Below, piece by piece: positions 1-8,946 of a stretch of DNA of 64,000 nt. The position numbers and the translations under genes are program-made. How positions within the stretch are numbered: position 1 is the first letter of the stretch; the number at the start of each line of letters is the position of its first letter. The DNA comes from Psychromonas sp. 14N.309.X.WAT.B.A12. GTDB taxonomy: Bacteria > Pseudomonadota > Gammaproteobacteria > Enterobacterales > Psychromonadaceae. Where the stretch lies: assembly GCF_030397575.1 (NCBI RefSeq), contig NZ_JAPNXS010000003.1, positions 248,001 through 312,000 of the forward strand, written 5' to 3'. The notes below the pieces were generated by a model. That model was given only the letters and a program-made list of their open reading frames with translations. It did not search any database and had not been told where the DNA came from.

Positions 1-2
1 TA

Positions 3-65
3 GCTGAAGGCTTTAATTCAATAACCGCCTTAATTGAAGGGACATTAAAAAAGATAAAAATCTAG
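3..65 (+). CDS. possible 3' end of an upstream gene
   Basis: One frame is open from the left edge of the window to a TAG stop at 63-65, giving about 20 residues with an ordinary composition and a basic end. It could be the tail of the gene upstream of pdhR, but 20 residues are too few to identify a family. It may equally be a chance open frame. Confidence 0.25.
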   Translation, partial: AEGFNSITALIEGTLKKIKI

Positions 66-108
66 ACATAAATTGTTAATTTTGTTAATTTCTATAGTTA
101 ACTATTAA

Positions 109-123
109 ATTGGTAATACCATT
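109..123. promoter_or_regulatory. PdhR operator upstream of pdhR
   Basis: The sequence ATTGGTAATACCATT matches the known E. coli PdhR box ATTGGTnnnACCAAT at all but one specified position. It is an imperfect inverted repeat lying 63 bp before the pdhR start. This position fits autorepression of the pdhR-aceEF-lpdA operon relieved by pyruvate, as known in E. coli. Binding in this organism is inferred. Confidence 0.8.
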
Positions 124-186
124 TTACATTCAACTGTTATTTGCTCGTAACATTAGCTTGTTACGTTTATATAATTTAAGGCTGTT

Positions 187-936
187 ATGACCTACGCAAA
201 AATTAAACAACCTAAACTTGCTGACGTGATTGAATCACAGTTAGAAAGCATGATTTTGGAAGGGCGTTTAGAATTGGGTGAGAAGTTATTACCTGAGCGT
301 GAATTAGCAAAACAGTTCGATGTTTCAAGACCATCATTACGTGAAGCAATTCAACGCTTAGAATCAAAAGGTCTATTAACACGTCGTCAAGGCGGTGGTA
401 CTTACGTAAAAGAAGAGTTACGCAACCAATTAACAGATCCGCTATTCGAGTTACTCAATTCGCATCCGGAATCTCAATATGATTTGCTGGAATTTCGTCA
501 TGCCATTGAAGGGTTTTCTGCTTATTATGCCGCGTTAAGAGGTACTTCTGACGATTTGCATAAAATAAAAACAACTTTCAATGCTATTGATATGGCAAAT
601 TCAGCTGGTAACATCGAACTAGAAATAGAATCGGTTGCTGAATTTTACCAGGCAGTTATCGAAGCATCACATAATGTAGTGTTTTTACACCTTGCGCGTG
701 GCATCAAGCCACTGTTGCAAAAAAACATTTCAGATAACGTGAAACAGCTTTACTTATATCCAGAAGTTGCAAAAAAAATTCATCAACATCGCTTCCAGTT
801 AATGGAAGCTATTTTGTCTAAGCAGCCGATGAAAGCAAAAGAAGCATCGGATCAGCATCTACATTATATTGAAGAAACACGCTTGGTTATGTTGCGTGAA
901 GAAAGTGCATTTAAACGTGAGTTAGGTGCTTTTTAA
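187..936 (+). CDS. pdhR: PdhR, pyruvate-responsive GntR-family repressor
   Basis: This 249-residue protein is a cytoplasmic repressor of the pyruvate dehydrogenase genes; in E. coli it releases DNA when it binds pyruvate. The N-terminal winged helix (about residues 8-75) carries the GntR pattern PERELAKQFDVSRPSLREAIQRLE followed by the wing RRQGGGTYV. The C-terminal all-helical FadR-type (FCD) effector domain contains the conserved segment HPESQYDLLEFRHA. Similarity to E. coli PdhR is high along the whole length. It is first in the cluster, followed by aceE after about 190 bp, and has a PdhR box upstream, so it is probably autoregulated. Confidence 0.95.
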   Translation: MTYAKIKQPKLADVIESQLESMILEGRLELGEKLLPERELAKQFDVSRPSLREAIQRLESKGLLTRRQGGGTYVKEELRNQLTDPLFELLNSHPESQYDLLEFRHAIEGFSAYYAALRGTSDDLHKIKTTFNAIDMANSAGNIELEIESVAEFYQAVIEASHNVVFLHLARGIKPLLQKNISDNVKQLYLYPEVAKKIHQHRFQLMEAILSKQPMKAKEASDQHLHYIEETRLVMLREESAFKRELGAF

Positions 937-1129
937 AACGACCTCCGCTTTATAGTATGGCGGGTCAGCTGCGGCTGTTATTCATACTTATACTGATAAT
1001 TATTTAGATTACTTATTGCCGAAATGGCATGCAGCGTGCTGTGAAGCAGGTAGTGTTTAATGTAAATAATTATACAAAAACGCTTGGCTTTCGAGCTGAG
1101 ATTATCTAGTGATATAGAAGGAAAGTGTC

Positions 1130-3790
1130 ATGACTGACATCTTAAAAGATATTGATGCACAAGAAACTTCTGAATGGCTTGAAGCATTAACAACCATTCT
1201 TGAAGATGAGGGCTCAGAACGTGCTCAATTTATCCTTGAGCAAGTGATGGAAAAAGCACGCGTTGAAGGTGTTAATTTGCCAACAGGCATCAACACTAAT
1301 TACGTAAATACCATTGCGGCATCTGATCAGCCAGCTTACCCTGGTGACCTTAAAGTAGAACAACGTATTCGTTCAATCATTCGTTGGAATGCGATTATGA
1401 TTGTTATGCGTGCTTCTAAAAAAGACTTAGACCTTGGTGGCCACATGGCTTCTTACCAGTCTGCGGCTGCGTTTTATGAAGTATGTTTCAACCATTTCTT
1501 CCGTGCACCAAACGAAACTGATGGCGGTGATTTAGTTTATTACCAAGGTCATATCTCTCCTGGTATCTACGCACGTGCTTTCCTTGAAGGCCGTTTAACA
1601 GAAGAGCAACTAGATAACTTCCGTCAAGAAGTTGATGGTAAAGGTCTACCTTCTTACCCTCACCCTAAATTACTACCAGAATTCTGGCAGTTCCCTACGG
1701 TATCTATGGGGCTAGGTCCAATTGCTGCTATCTACCAAGCACGTTTCCTTAAATACCTTGATGGTCGTGGTTTAAAACCAACTTCTGCACAACGTGTTTA
1801 TGCTTTCCTAGGTGATGGTGAGATGGATGAGCCTGAATCTCGTGGTTCATTATCATTCGCTTCACGTGAAAAACTAGATAACCTATGTTTCTTAATTAAC
1901 TGTAACTTACAGCGTCTAGATGGCCCAGTAATGGGTAACGGTAGCATCATTCAAGAACTAGAAGGCCTATTTACAGGTGCTGGTTGGAATGTTGTTAAAG
2001 TAATCTGGGGCAGTAACTGGGATGCATTAATTGCAAAAGATACGTCTGGTAAATTATTACAATTAATGGAAGAGACCGTTGATGGTGATTACCAAACATT
2101 CAAATCTAAAGACGGTGCTTATGTTCGTGAACATTTCTTTGGTAAATACCCAGAAACAGCTGCATTAGTCGCTGATATGACTGATGAAGAGATCTTTGCG
2201 CTTAAACGTGGTGGTCATGATTCATCTAAACTGTACGCTGCATTTAAAAATGCGGAAGATACAGCGGGTAAACCAACAGTAATTCTAGCTAAAACTGTTA
2301 AAGGTTACGGCATGGGTGCTGCAGCTGAGGGTAAAAACATTGCCCACGGCGTTAAGAAAATGAATGAAGATCATATTCAAAGCTTACGTGATCGTTTAGG
2401 TCTACAAGATTTAATCTCTGATGAAAAAGCGGCGACACTTCCTTACCTAACGCTTGAAGAAGGTTCTGAAGAGTACAAATACCTACACGGTAAGCGTGAA
2501 GCATTGATGGGTTACACGCCTAAGCGTCTACCTAAGTTTACTGAAAAACTAGCGGTACCAGAGTTAGATAAATTCTCTGCGCTTTTAGGCGAACAGAAAC
2601 GTGAAATCTCAACGACTATGGCTTACGTACGTATCCTAAACGTCTTGTTGAAAGATAAAGGTATTGGTAAAAATATCGTACCAATCATCGCCGATGAAGC
2701 ACGTACATTTGGTATGGAAGGTCTATTCCGTCAAGTGGGTATCTACAACCCACATGGCCAAGAGTACACGCCTGAAGACCGTGGTGTAGTGTCTTACTAC
2801 AAAGAAGCGACTTCTGGTCAGGTATTACAAGAAGGTATCAACGAACTTGGTTCTATGTCTTCTTGGGTTGCTGCTGCAACGTCATACAGCACTAATGACT
2901 TACCAATGATTCCATTCTACATCTACTACTCTATGTTTGGTTTCCAACGTATTGGTGATATGGCTTGGATGGCAGGTGACCAACAAGCACGTGGTTTCCT
3001 ATTAGGTGCTACTGCTGGTCGTACTACGCTAAATGGTGAAGGTCTACAGCACGAAGATGGTCACAGCCATATTCAAGCTAACACTATCCCTAACTGTGTT
3101 TCATACGACCCAACGTTTGCTTACGAGCTAGCGGTTATCGTTCAAGACGGTATTGAGCGTATGTACGGTGAGAAACAAGAAAACGTATTCTATTACCTAA
3201 CAGTAATGAACGAAAACTACGCAATGCCGGCTATGCCAGAAGGCGCTGAAGAAGGTATCCGTAAAGGTATCTACAAGTTTGATTCATTACCAGGTAAGAG
3301 CAAAGTACAACTACTAAGTTCAGGTACTATCATGAACGAAGTACGTGCTGCTGCAGCTATCCTAAGCGAAGAGTACGACGTTGCTTCTGATATCTTCTCT
3401 GTGACTTCATTCAATGAGTTAACACGTGATGGTCAAGACGTTGAACGTTACAACATGTTAAACCCTGAAGCAGAGCAAAAAACAGCTTACATTACTGATG
3501 TTCTAGGTACTGAGCCAACAATTGCTGCAACGGATTACATGAAAAACTATGCTGAACAAGTACGTGCATTTGTACCTGCTGAGTCATACAAAGTACTTGG
3601 TACTGATGGTTACGGTCGAAGTGATAGCCGTGAAAACTTACGTCGTCACTTCGAAGTTAATGCTGGTTACGTTGTTGTTGCTGCACTAACTGAACTAGCT
3701 AAACGTGGCGATGTTGAACGTAAAGTTGTAACAGAAGCGATTGCTAAATTTGATATTGATGTAAACAAAATCAACCCATTATTTGCATAA
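1130..3790 (+). CDS. aceE: AceE, pyruvate dehydrogenase E1 component (homodimeric)
   Basis: AceE is the thiamine-diphosphate-dependent E1 subunit that decarboxylates pyruvate and acetylates the lipoyl groups of AceF. At 886 residues it has the normal length of the bacterial homodimeric type (E. coli 887). The ThDP/Mg motif runs from GDGEMDEPES (residues 228-237) to NCN (257-259). Active-site histidines are visible in GGHMAS (His105) and QGHISPG (His141). A ribosome-binding site, GAAGGAAAG, precedes the ATG. It is followed by a stem-loop and then aceF. The gene uses optimal, ribosomal-protein-like codons, which suggests high expression. Confidence 0.98.
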   Translation: MTDILKDIDAQETSEWLEALTTILEDEGSERAQFILEQVMEKARVEGVNLPTGINTNYVNTIAASDQPAYPGDLKVEQRIRSIIRWNAIMIVMRASKKDLDLGGHMASYQSAAAFYEVCFNHFFRAPNETDGGDLVYYQGHISPGIYARAFLEGRLTEEQLDNFRQEVDGKGLPSYPHPKLLPEFWQFPTVSMGLGPIAAIYQARFLKYLDGRGLKPTSAQRVYAFLGDGEMDEPESRGSLSFASREKLDNLCFLINCNLQRLDGPVMGNGSIIQELEGLFTGAGWNVVKVIWGSNWDALIAKDTSGKLLQLMEETVDGDYQTFKSKDGAYVREHFFGKYPETAALVADMTDEEIFALKRGGHDSSKLYAAFKNAEDTAGKPTVILAKTVKGYGMGAAAEGKNIAHGVKKMNEDHIQSLRDRLGLQDLISDEKAATLPYLTLEEGSEEYKYLHGKREALMGYTPKRLPKFTEKLAVPELDKFSALLGEQKREISTTMAYVRILNVLLKDKGIGKNIVPIIADEARTFGMEGLFRQVGIYNPHGQEYTPEDRGVVSYYKEATSGQVLQEGINELGSMSSWVAAATSYSTNDLPMIPFYIYYSMFGFQRIGDMAWMAGDQQARGFLLGATAGRTTLNGEGLQHEDGHSHIQANTIPNCVSYDPTFAYELAVIVQDGIERMYGEKQENVFYYLTVMNENYAMPAMPEGAEEGIRKGIYKFDSLPGKSKVQLLSSGTIMNEVRAAAAILSEEYDVASDIFSVTSFNELTRDGQDVERYNMLNPEAEQKTAYITDVLGTEPTIAATDYMKNYAEQVRAFVPAESYKVLGTDGYGRSDSRENLRRHFEVNAGYVVVAALTELAKRGDVERKVVTEAIAKFDIDVNKINPLFA

Positions 3791-3797
3791 ATCAGTC

Positions 3798-3823
3798 TCG
3801 GTGTTAACACAAGTTAACACCGA
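3798..3823 (+). promoter_or_regulatory. stem-loop between aceE and aceF
   Basis: There is a perfect 11-bp stem (3798-3808 with 3813-3823) with an ACAA loop, directly after the aceE stop and before the aceF ribosome-binding site. Only a short T-run follows, so it is more likely an mRNA-stability or partial-termination element than a full terminator. Its function is inferred. Confidence 0.6.
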
Positions 3824-3847
3824 CTTTTATTGATTAGGAAAATTATT

Positions 3848-5392
3848 ATGTCTGAATTAAAAGAATTTTTACTACCTGATATTGGTGCTGATGCGGCTGA
3901 TATTACCGATATCTTAGTTGCAGTTGGCGATACTATTGCTGAAGACCAAGATGTATTAACGATTGAAGGTGATAAAGCGTCAATGGACGTACCTTCATCA
4001 GTTGCTGGTGTGGTTAAAGAGATCAAAGTAAACGTTGGTGACAGCGTTTCTGAAGGTAACCTAGTATTAATCGTTGAAGTAGCTGGTTCTGCCGCTGCTG
4101 AAGCACCTGCGGCTGAAGAAGCTCCGGCAGCAGCACCAGCAGAAGCGGCGGCTCCAGCAGCGGCAACTGCTGTAAAAGAACTTTGTGTGCCAGATATTGG
4201 TGGTGATGAAGTTGAAGTAACTGATATCTTAGTTGCTGTTGGTGATACGATTACTGAAGACCAAGATGTGATCACTGTTGAAGGTGATAAAGCATCAATG
4301 GACGTTCCTGCACCATTCGGTGGTGTTGTTAAAGAGATTAAAATCGCAACTGGCGATAAAGTATCTGAAGGTTCTTTAATCTTATTAGTTGAAGCTGAAG
4401 GCGAAGCACCAGCTGCTGCACCATCAGCGCCTGCTGAAGCTCCTAAAGCGGCTGCACCAGCAAAAGCTGAAGTTGCTGTAAACAAAGAAATTAAAGCGTC
4501 TCCATCAGTTCGTCGTATCGCACGTGAATTTGATTTAGACCTAAACGTAATTGCTGCTTCTGGTCCTAAAGGACGTACAACTAAAGAAGACGTGCAAAAA
4601 TACGTTAAAGGCCAATTACAAGCGGCTAAATCTGGTGGCGCTGGCGGCTTAGCTGTAGCAGCTGCACCTAAAGTTGATTTTGCAAAATTTGGTGAAGTGG
4701 AAGTGAAAGAACTTTCTCGCATCCAAAAAATATCTGGTCCTGCTTTACACCGTAACTGGGTAACTATCCCACACGTTACACAGTTCGATGAAGCTGATAT
4801 CACAGAGCTAGAAGAGTTCCGTAAAGAGCAAAATGCAATCGCACTTAAACAAGATCTAGGTGTTAAAATTAGCCCGTTAGTATTCATGATGAAAGCGGTA
4901 GCAAAAGCATTACAACAATACCCTAACTTCAATTCTTCATTATCTGAAGATGGTCAAAGCCTGATCCTGAAGAAATACTTCAACATCGGTATCGCAGTTG
5001 ATACACCAAATGGTTTAGTTGTACCAGTGGTTAAAGATGTATTAAACAAAGGTATTTTTGAAATCTGTCGTGATATCGCAGAGATCTCTAAGAAAGCCCG
5101 TGCTGGTAAATTAACTGCTAAAGATATGCAAGGTGGTAGCATGACTATCTCTAGCCTTGGTGGTATCGGTGGTACGCAATTTACACCAATCGTTAATGCA
5201 CCTGAAGTTGCAATCTTAGGTGTCTCTAAATCAGCGATTAAACCACAATGGAATGGTAAAGAATTTGAACCTCGTATGATGGTTCCTCTTGCTCTTTCTT
5301 ACGACCACCGTGTAATCGATGGTGCGGATGGTGCACGCTTTATTACTGCTGTTAACAAGCACTTATCTGATTTACGTACATTAATCTTATAA
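3848..5392 (+). CDS. aceF: AceF, dihydrolipoamide acetyltransferase E2
   Basis: AceF is the E2 core of pyruvate dehydrogenase; it transfers acetyl groups from lipoyl-lysine to CoA. The ATG at 3848 is chosen over an upstream TTG because AGGAAAA precedes it and the product starts directly with a lipoyl domain. The 514 residues contain two lipoyl domains (lysines 43 and 148 in GDKASMDVP), Ala/Pro-rich linkers, an E3-binding domain (about 217-254) and the catalytic domain ending in DHRVIDG (His487, Asp491). E. coli has three lipoyl domains; two are found in many relatives. The long antisense open frame is an artefact of the Ala-rich linkers. Confidence 0.97.
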   Translation: MSELKEFLLPDIGADAADITDILVAVGDTIAEDQDVLTIEGDKASMDVPSSVAGVVKEIKVNVGDSVSEGNLVLIVEVAGSAAAEAPAAEEAPAAAPAEAAAPAAATAVKELCVPDIGGDEVEVTDILVAVGDTITEDQDVITVEGDKASMDVPAPFGGVVKEIKIATGDKVSEGSLILLVEAEGEAPAAAPSAPAEAPKAAAPAKAEVAVNKEIKASPSVRRIAREFDLDLNVIAASGPKGRTTKEDVQKYVKGQLQAAKSGGAGGLAVAAAPKVDFAKFGEVEVKELSRIQKISGPALHRNWVTIPHVTQFDEADITELEEFRKEQNAIALKQDLGVKISPLVFMMKAVAKALQQYPNFNSSLSEDGQSLILKKYFNIGIAVDTPNGLVVPVVKDVLNKGIFEICRDIAEISKKARAGKLTAKDMQGGSMTISSLGGIGGTQFTPIVNAPEVAILGVSKSAIKPQWNGKEFEPRMMVPLALSYDHRVIDGADGARFITAVNKHLSDLRTLIL

Positions 5393-5405
5393 ACTTTGTT
5401 AACTA

Positions 5406-5425
5406 GGTCGGCAGTTATGCCGACC
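5406..5425 (+). promoter_or_regulatory. stem-loop between aceF and lpdA
   Basis: A perfect 8-bp stem, GGTCGGCA/TGCCGACC, with a GTTA loop lies 14 bp after the aceF stop. No T-run follows, so it is probably an mRNA-stability or processing element rather than a terminator. Together with the aceE-aceF hairpin it brackets the aceF message. Confidence 0.5.
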
Positions 5426-5498
5426 ATTCATTTACATTCTATTAACATTTGAATAGACTAGAATTCTAATTCGAGTGTTCTTTTTTATAGAGGTCGTC

Positions 5499-6929
5499 AT
5501 GAGTAAAGAAATTAAAGCGCAGGTTGTTGTATTAGGTTCAGGCCCAGCTGGATATTCTGCAGCATTCCGTGCAGCAGATTTAGGTCTAGAAACTGTATTA
5601 ATCGAAAAGTATGACACACTTGGTGGTGTTTGTTTAAATGTTGGTTGTATCCCTTCTAAAGCTCTTTTACATGTTTCTAAAGTAATTGAAGAAGCAAAAG
5701 CATTATCTGAGCACGGTGTATTATTTGGTGAACCATCTACAGATATCGATAAAATCCGTATCTGGAAAGAAAAAGTAGTATCACAACTAACTGGTGGCCT
5801 GAAAGGCATGGCTAAAATGCGTAAAGTAACAACAGTAAATGGCTTTGGCCGTTTTACTGGTGCTAACACCATTGAAGCAACTAGTAGCGAAGGTGAAGTA
5901 ACAACAGTTACTTTTGATAACGCAATTATCGCTGCGGGGTCTCGTCCTGTTAAATTACCATTCATTCCACATGATGACCCTCGTGTTTGGGATTCAACAG
6001 ATGCACTAGAGCTTAAATCAGTGCCTAAACGTTTACTTATTTTAGGCGGTGGTATCATCGGTCTAGAAATGGGTACAGTATACAAATCATTAGGTTCAGA
6101 TGTTGATGTTGTAGAGTTCGCTGATCAATTAGTGCCTGCAGCTGATAAAGATATCGTGCAAGTTTACACTAAGAAAGTGAAAAACAAATTTAACATCATG
6201 CTAGAAACTAAAGTAACAGCTGTTGATGCTAAAGAAGACGCGTTATACGTTTCTTTTGAAGGTAAAAATGCACCAGCTGAAGCAAAAGCTTACGATGCAG
6301 TGTTAGTTGCTGTTGGTCGTGTACCAAATGGTCTATCACTGGATGCTGAAAAAGCTGGTATCACAGTTACTGAACGTGGTTTCATTGAAGTTGATAAGCA
6401 AATGCATACTAACGTACCACATATCCACGCTATCGGTGATATTGTTGGTCAACCTATGTTAGCGCATAAAGGTGTGCATGAAGCGCATGTTGCAGCTGAA
6501 GTTATTGCAGGGAAGAAGCATTACTTTGACCCTAAAACAATTCCTTCAATTGCTTACACAGAGCCAGAGATGGCTTGGGTTGGTGTAACTGAGAAAGAAG
6601 CGAAAGAGCAAGGCCTTAACTTCGAAAAATCAGTATTCCCATGGGCTGCGTCAGGTCGTGCAATTGCATCAGATTGTTCAGATGGTATGACTAAACTGAT
6701 TTTTGATAAAGATACACACCGCATCATTGGTGGTTCTGTAGTAGGTACTAATGCAGGTGAATTACTAGGTGAAATTGGCTTAGCAATTGAAATGGGTTGT
6801 GATGCAGAAGATATCGCATTAACTATTCATGCTCACCCAACGCTACATGAATCTGTTGGTCTAGCGGCTGAGATCTATGAAGGTTCAATTACTGATTTAC
6901 CAAATGCAAAAGCGGTAAAACGTAAGTAA
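5499..6929 (+). CDS. lpdA: LpdA, dihydrolipoamide dehydrogenase E3
   Basis: LpdA is the FAD-dependent E3 subunit shared by the 2-oxoacid dehydrogenases and the glycine cleavage system; it reoxidises dihydrolipoamide with NAD+. The ATG at 5499 has AGAGG upstream and gives 476 residues (E. coli 474); the upstream in-frame GTG lacks support. The FAD site is GSGPAG (13-18), the redox disulfide is in GGVCLNVGCIPSKALL (Cys45, Cys50), the NAD fold has GGGIIGLEMG, and the C-terminal catalytic segment is HAHPTLHES. It is the last gene of the pdh operon and is followed by a strong terminator. Confidence 0.97.
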   Translation: MSKEIKAQVVVLGSGPAGYSAAFRAADLGLETVLIEKYDTLGGVCLNVGCIPSKALLHVSKVIEEAKALSEHGVLFGEPSTDIDKIRIWKEKVVSQLTGGLKGMAKMRKVTTVNGFGRFTGANTIEATSSEGEVTTVTFDNAIIAAGSRPVKLPFIPHDDPRVWDSTDALELKSVPKRLLILGGGIIGLEMGTVYKSLGSDVDVVEFADQLVPAADKDIVQVYTKKVKNKFNIMLETKVTAVDAKEDALYVSFEGKNAPAEAKAYDAVLVAVGRVPNGLSLDAEKAGITVTERGFIEVDKQMHTNVPHIHAIGDIVGQPMLAHKGVHEAHVAAEVIAGKKHYFDPKTIPSIAYTEPEMAWVGVTEKEAKEQGLNFEKSVFPWAASGRAIASDCSDGMTKLIFDKDTHRIIGGSVVGTNAGELLGEIGLAIEMGCDAEDIALTIHAHPTLHESVGLAAEIYEGSITDLPNAKAVKRK

Positions 6930-6951
6930 TTAGATACTTAATTTGTTATTC

Positions 6952-6980
6952 AAAAGGCAACGTTAAGCGTTGCCTTTTTT
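6952..6980 (+). terminator. terminator of the pdhR-aceEF-lpdA operon
   Basis: An 11-bp stem (6952-6962 with 6968-6978) carrying GGCAACG/CGTTGCC and a TTAAG loop runs directly into a T-run. It is a classical intrinsic terminator. Confidence 0.9.
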
Positions 6981-7514
6981 GTTTCTGCTCAAATACCTCT
7001 CTTTAAAAAATGACATTCAATAATGTCATCTCTATTGTTTTTAGTGCTTACCTCTATAGTGTAATGACAAATAATTGCTTGTATAAAGAAATTGTAGTGA
7101 TTGCTGGTGTGTTGTTATAGCTATTAACATTATTTATTGGGTTTTTATTAAGCTTTATTTGTTAGTATTCAATATTTGCTGAGTTCAAAAGTAGTTCATC
7201 AAGTATTAATTAATTAAATAACGTTGAGCGATGAAATTTATTCCTACTTAACCCTTTCTCTTAACAAGAAATCAATTTAGTAAAAATACAAGATATTTTG
7301 TTTGCAGGTTTCTAAAACTATCCTATAGTTAATTTTACTGATGATATTTTTATCAAATAATGACATGAGATGAATGCATTTGTGTTTTTACCTTAATTTG
7401 ATAATATGATTGGGATTATATATAAGAGACTACCCAAGTAGTCCGCAAATAAAACAAAAATCGCCTGTCCATTGGAACTGGCACATATATTATAAATTTA
7501 AAATGGGTACTATT
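6981..7514. other. long AT-rich non-coding stretch before the regulator gene
   Basis: No credible gene is seen on either strand. It holds an 8-bp inverted repeat ATGACATT/AATGTCAT at 7010-7029, a candidate promoter at 7398-7426, and a small stem-loop GACTAC/GTAGTC at 7428-7443 at the expected transcript start. The rest shows no structure I recognise. Confidence 0.5.
7398..7426 (+). promoter_or_regulatory. sigma-70-like promoter of the inverted-domain regulator
   Basis: TTGATA and TATAAG are separated by exactly 17 bp. Transcription would start near 7433, inside a GACTAC-CCAA-GTAGTC stem-loop, giving a leader of about 80 nt before the ATG at 7515. Confidence 0.45.
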
Positions 7515-8345
7515 ATGTTAGAAAAAAGCTTAGTTGTGGGTGAATTCCACATTGATACGAGTCAAAATAGTTTGATTCATGGCAATCGTAAAGTTTACTT
7601 AGGTCCTTTACGTACATCTCTTTTACATTTCTTATGCAAAAATGTTAACTCAGTTGTTACACGTGAAGACTTAGCGCAACATGTGTGGGGGCGTTTAGTA
7701 ACTGACCACACAATTAACCAACATATTTCTCAATTACGTAAAAGTGTAGGTACATTAAGTCTACACGGTCTTAATATTTCTACTATTCCAAAACGTGGCT
7801 ACATTGCACGTATGGAAGGTTTAACAGTTTCTGATAATACTGTGTCACCAATGACGCAAGGTGAAACTACTGCAAATGCAATAACAAGTATGAAAGTACT
7901 GATTGTTGAAGGTGCTGCTGAAGGTCGTATTCAATTAATCGAACAATTAGAAGCATTAAATGTTTCTTATGTTGAAGGCGTTGCTACTACATTAGAAGCA
8001 GAGCGTTCTATTGCACTACAAGACTTTGATCTTATTATCGTTGATGCATTACTACCTGAATACTCAGGTCTAGAGTTAATTAAATCAATTCGTACAGGTC
8101 AAACTTCAGCTTCTGCCGATATCAGTATCTTAAACTCTCATCATGACGTTCAACGTGAGCTATTAGGTCTAAACAGCTTATTAGATGTTCAAGGTTTATT
8201 GTTAAAACCTTTTGAGTCAAACCGTTTGAAACAGATGTTAATGGTCGCTAGCAAGTCAAACGTGGTATTAAAACCACAAGCAGCTTATGAACTAGTACCA
8301 ACTAATGTTGTATCTGCTGAATTTAAAGTAGCTGTTAATAGTTAA
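7515..8345 (+). CDS. winged-helix regulator with C-terminal receiver-like domain
   Basis: This 276-residue protein joins an N-terminal OmpR/CadC-type winged helix (about 1-101, with VVTREDLAQHVWG and HISQLRKSVG) to a C-terminal CheY-like receiver domain (about 127-246). That is the reverse of the usual response-regulator order. The receiver keeps the phospho-acceptor Asp177 (LIIVDALLPEYSG) and Lys231 (LLLKPFE), but the acidic pair is Glu132-Gly133 instead of Asp-Asp. The ATG at 7515 is preferred over an ATG at 7503 and a TTG at 7410, because only it has an SD-like GGGTA. No sensor kinase is adjacent. Target genes are unknown; it is a single-gene unit between terminators. Confidence 0.8.
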   Translation: MLEKSLVVGEFHIDTSQNSLIHGNRKVYLGPLRTSLLHFLCKNVNSVVTREDLAQHVWGRLVTDHTINQHISQLRKSVGTLSLHGLNISTIPKRGYIARMEGLTVSDNTVSPMTQGETTANAITSMKVLIVEGAAEGRIQLIEQLEALNVSYVEGVATTLEAERSIALQDFDLIIVDALLPEYSGLELIKSIRTGQTSASADISILNSHHDVQRELLGLNSLLDVQGLLLKPFESNRLKQMLMVASKSNVVLKPQAAYELVPTNVVSAEFKVAVNS

Positions 8346-8376
8346 TCTAACGCTTAACCTTAACGCAACGACACTG

Positions 8377-8404
8377 ACCCTTACTAACTAGTAAGGGTTT
8401 TTTT
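8377..8404 (+). terminator. terminator after the winged-helix/receiver gene
   Basis: The stem ACCCTTACT/AGTAAGGGT with an AACT loop is followed by a run of seven T. It is a strong intrinsic terminator. Confidence 0.9.
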
Positions 8405-8499
8405 ATGCCTTTTTTTGCTGATAATCAGTAAAATAGTTCTCTCAGTTATTTTGGTTAGTATTATACTTCAGTCATTAATTGAGTGCAGAGAGTGACAGT

Positions 8500-8862
8500 A
8501 TGGAATTTGATTTTAAAAAAGACTATTTTAGCGGTAAAGCAACCGTTAAATTGTCAATGGGACATGAAGCCTTCGGTACTTGGCTAGAGCAGGAGGGCCA
8601 GGAAAAGCAGTGGGTGGAAGCATTATTAGTCGTCATCTCTGATTTACAACAACAAAAAATCTCTGAATATAAGCTGACTGGTGATGAGTTCGCTCTTTAC
8701 CTAACGACAGAAGAGGCAAGTATTAGTAATCATAGTTTACATATGCATGGATCTGATTTAGATGAAGCGAATGATTTAAACTTTTATGATCAAGAGATTG
8801 AAGCTGAGTGTGGATTGGAAGACTTTTTAAATTTATTGGAATCTTGGTTGGAATTTATTTAA
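8500..8862 (+). CDS. yacL: YacL family protein (UPF0231)
   Basis: This 120-residue protein matches the YacL/UPF0231 family in length and in the conserved segments KLSMGHEAFGTW, DLNFYDQE and CGLEDFLNLL. In E. coli yacL also lies just downstream of the lpd region (after acnB), so the position supports the call. The ATG at 8500 follows GCAGAGAGTGACAGT; an in-frame TTG at 8479 would add seven residues without family support. It is acidic, soluble and has no catalytic motif; its biochemical function is not established. Confidence 0.88.
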   Translation: MEFDFKKDYFSGKATVKLSMGHEAFGTWLEQEGQEKQWVEALLVVISDLQQQKISEYKLTGDEFALYLTTEEASISNHSLHMHGSDLDEANDLNFYDQEIEAECGLEDFLNLLESWLEFI

Positions 8863-8886
8863 TTGGTAAATAACCTTGTTGTTAAT

Positions 8887-8919
8887 CCTATAACGACAAT
8901 TTGTATAAGTCGTTATAGG
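8887..8919. terminator. hairpin between convergent yacL and mgtE
   Basis: A perfect 11-bp stem CCTATAACGAC/GTCGTTATAGG with an 11-nt loop is followed on the plus strand by TTTTAGATTT. It lies between two convergent genes. The T-run is better for yacL, but it may act in both directions. Confidence 0.7.
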
Positions 8920-8946
8920 TTTTAGATTTAAATAAGAGGACTTGAA

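Noticed and set aside
3814-4932. 372-codon open frame on the minus strand opposite aceF
   Set aside because: It is antisense to the Ala/Pro-rich lipoyl region of aceF, has low-complexity Ser/Ala/Thr composition and no family resemblance or ribosome-binding site.
5432-6085. 217-codon minus-strand frame opposite lpdA
   Set aside because: Antisense shadow of a well-supported gene with strong codon bias.
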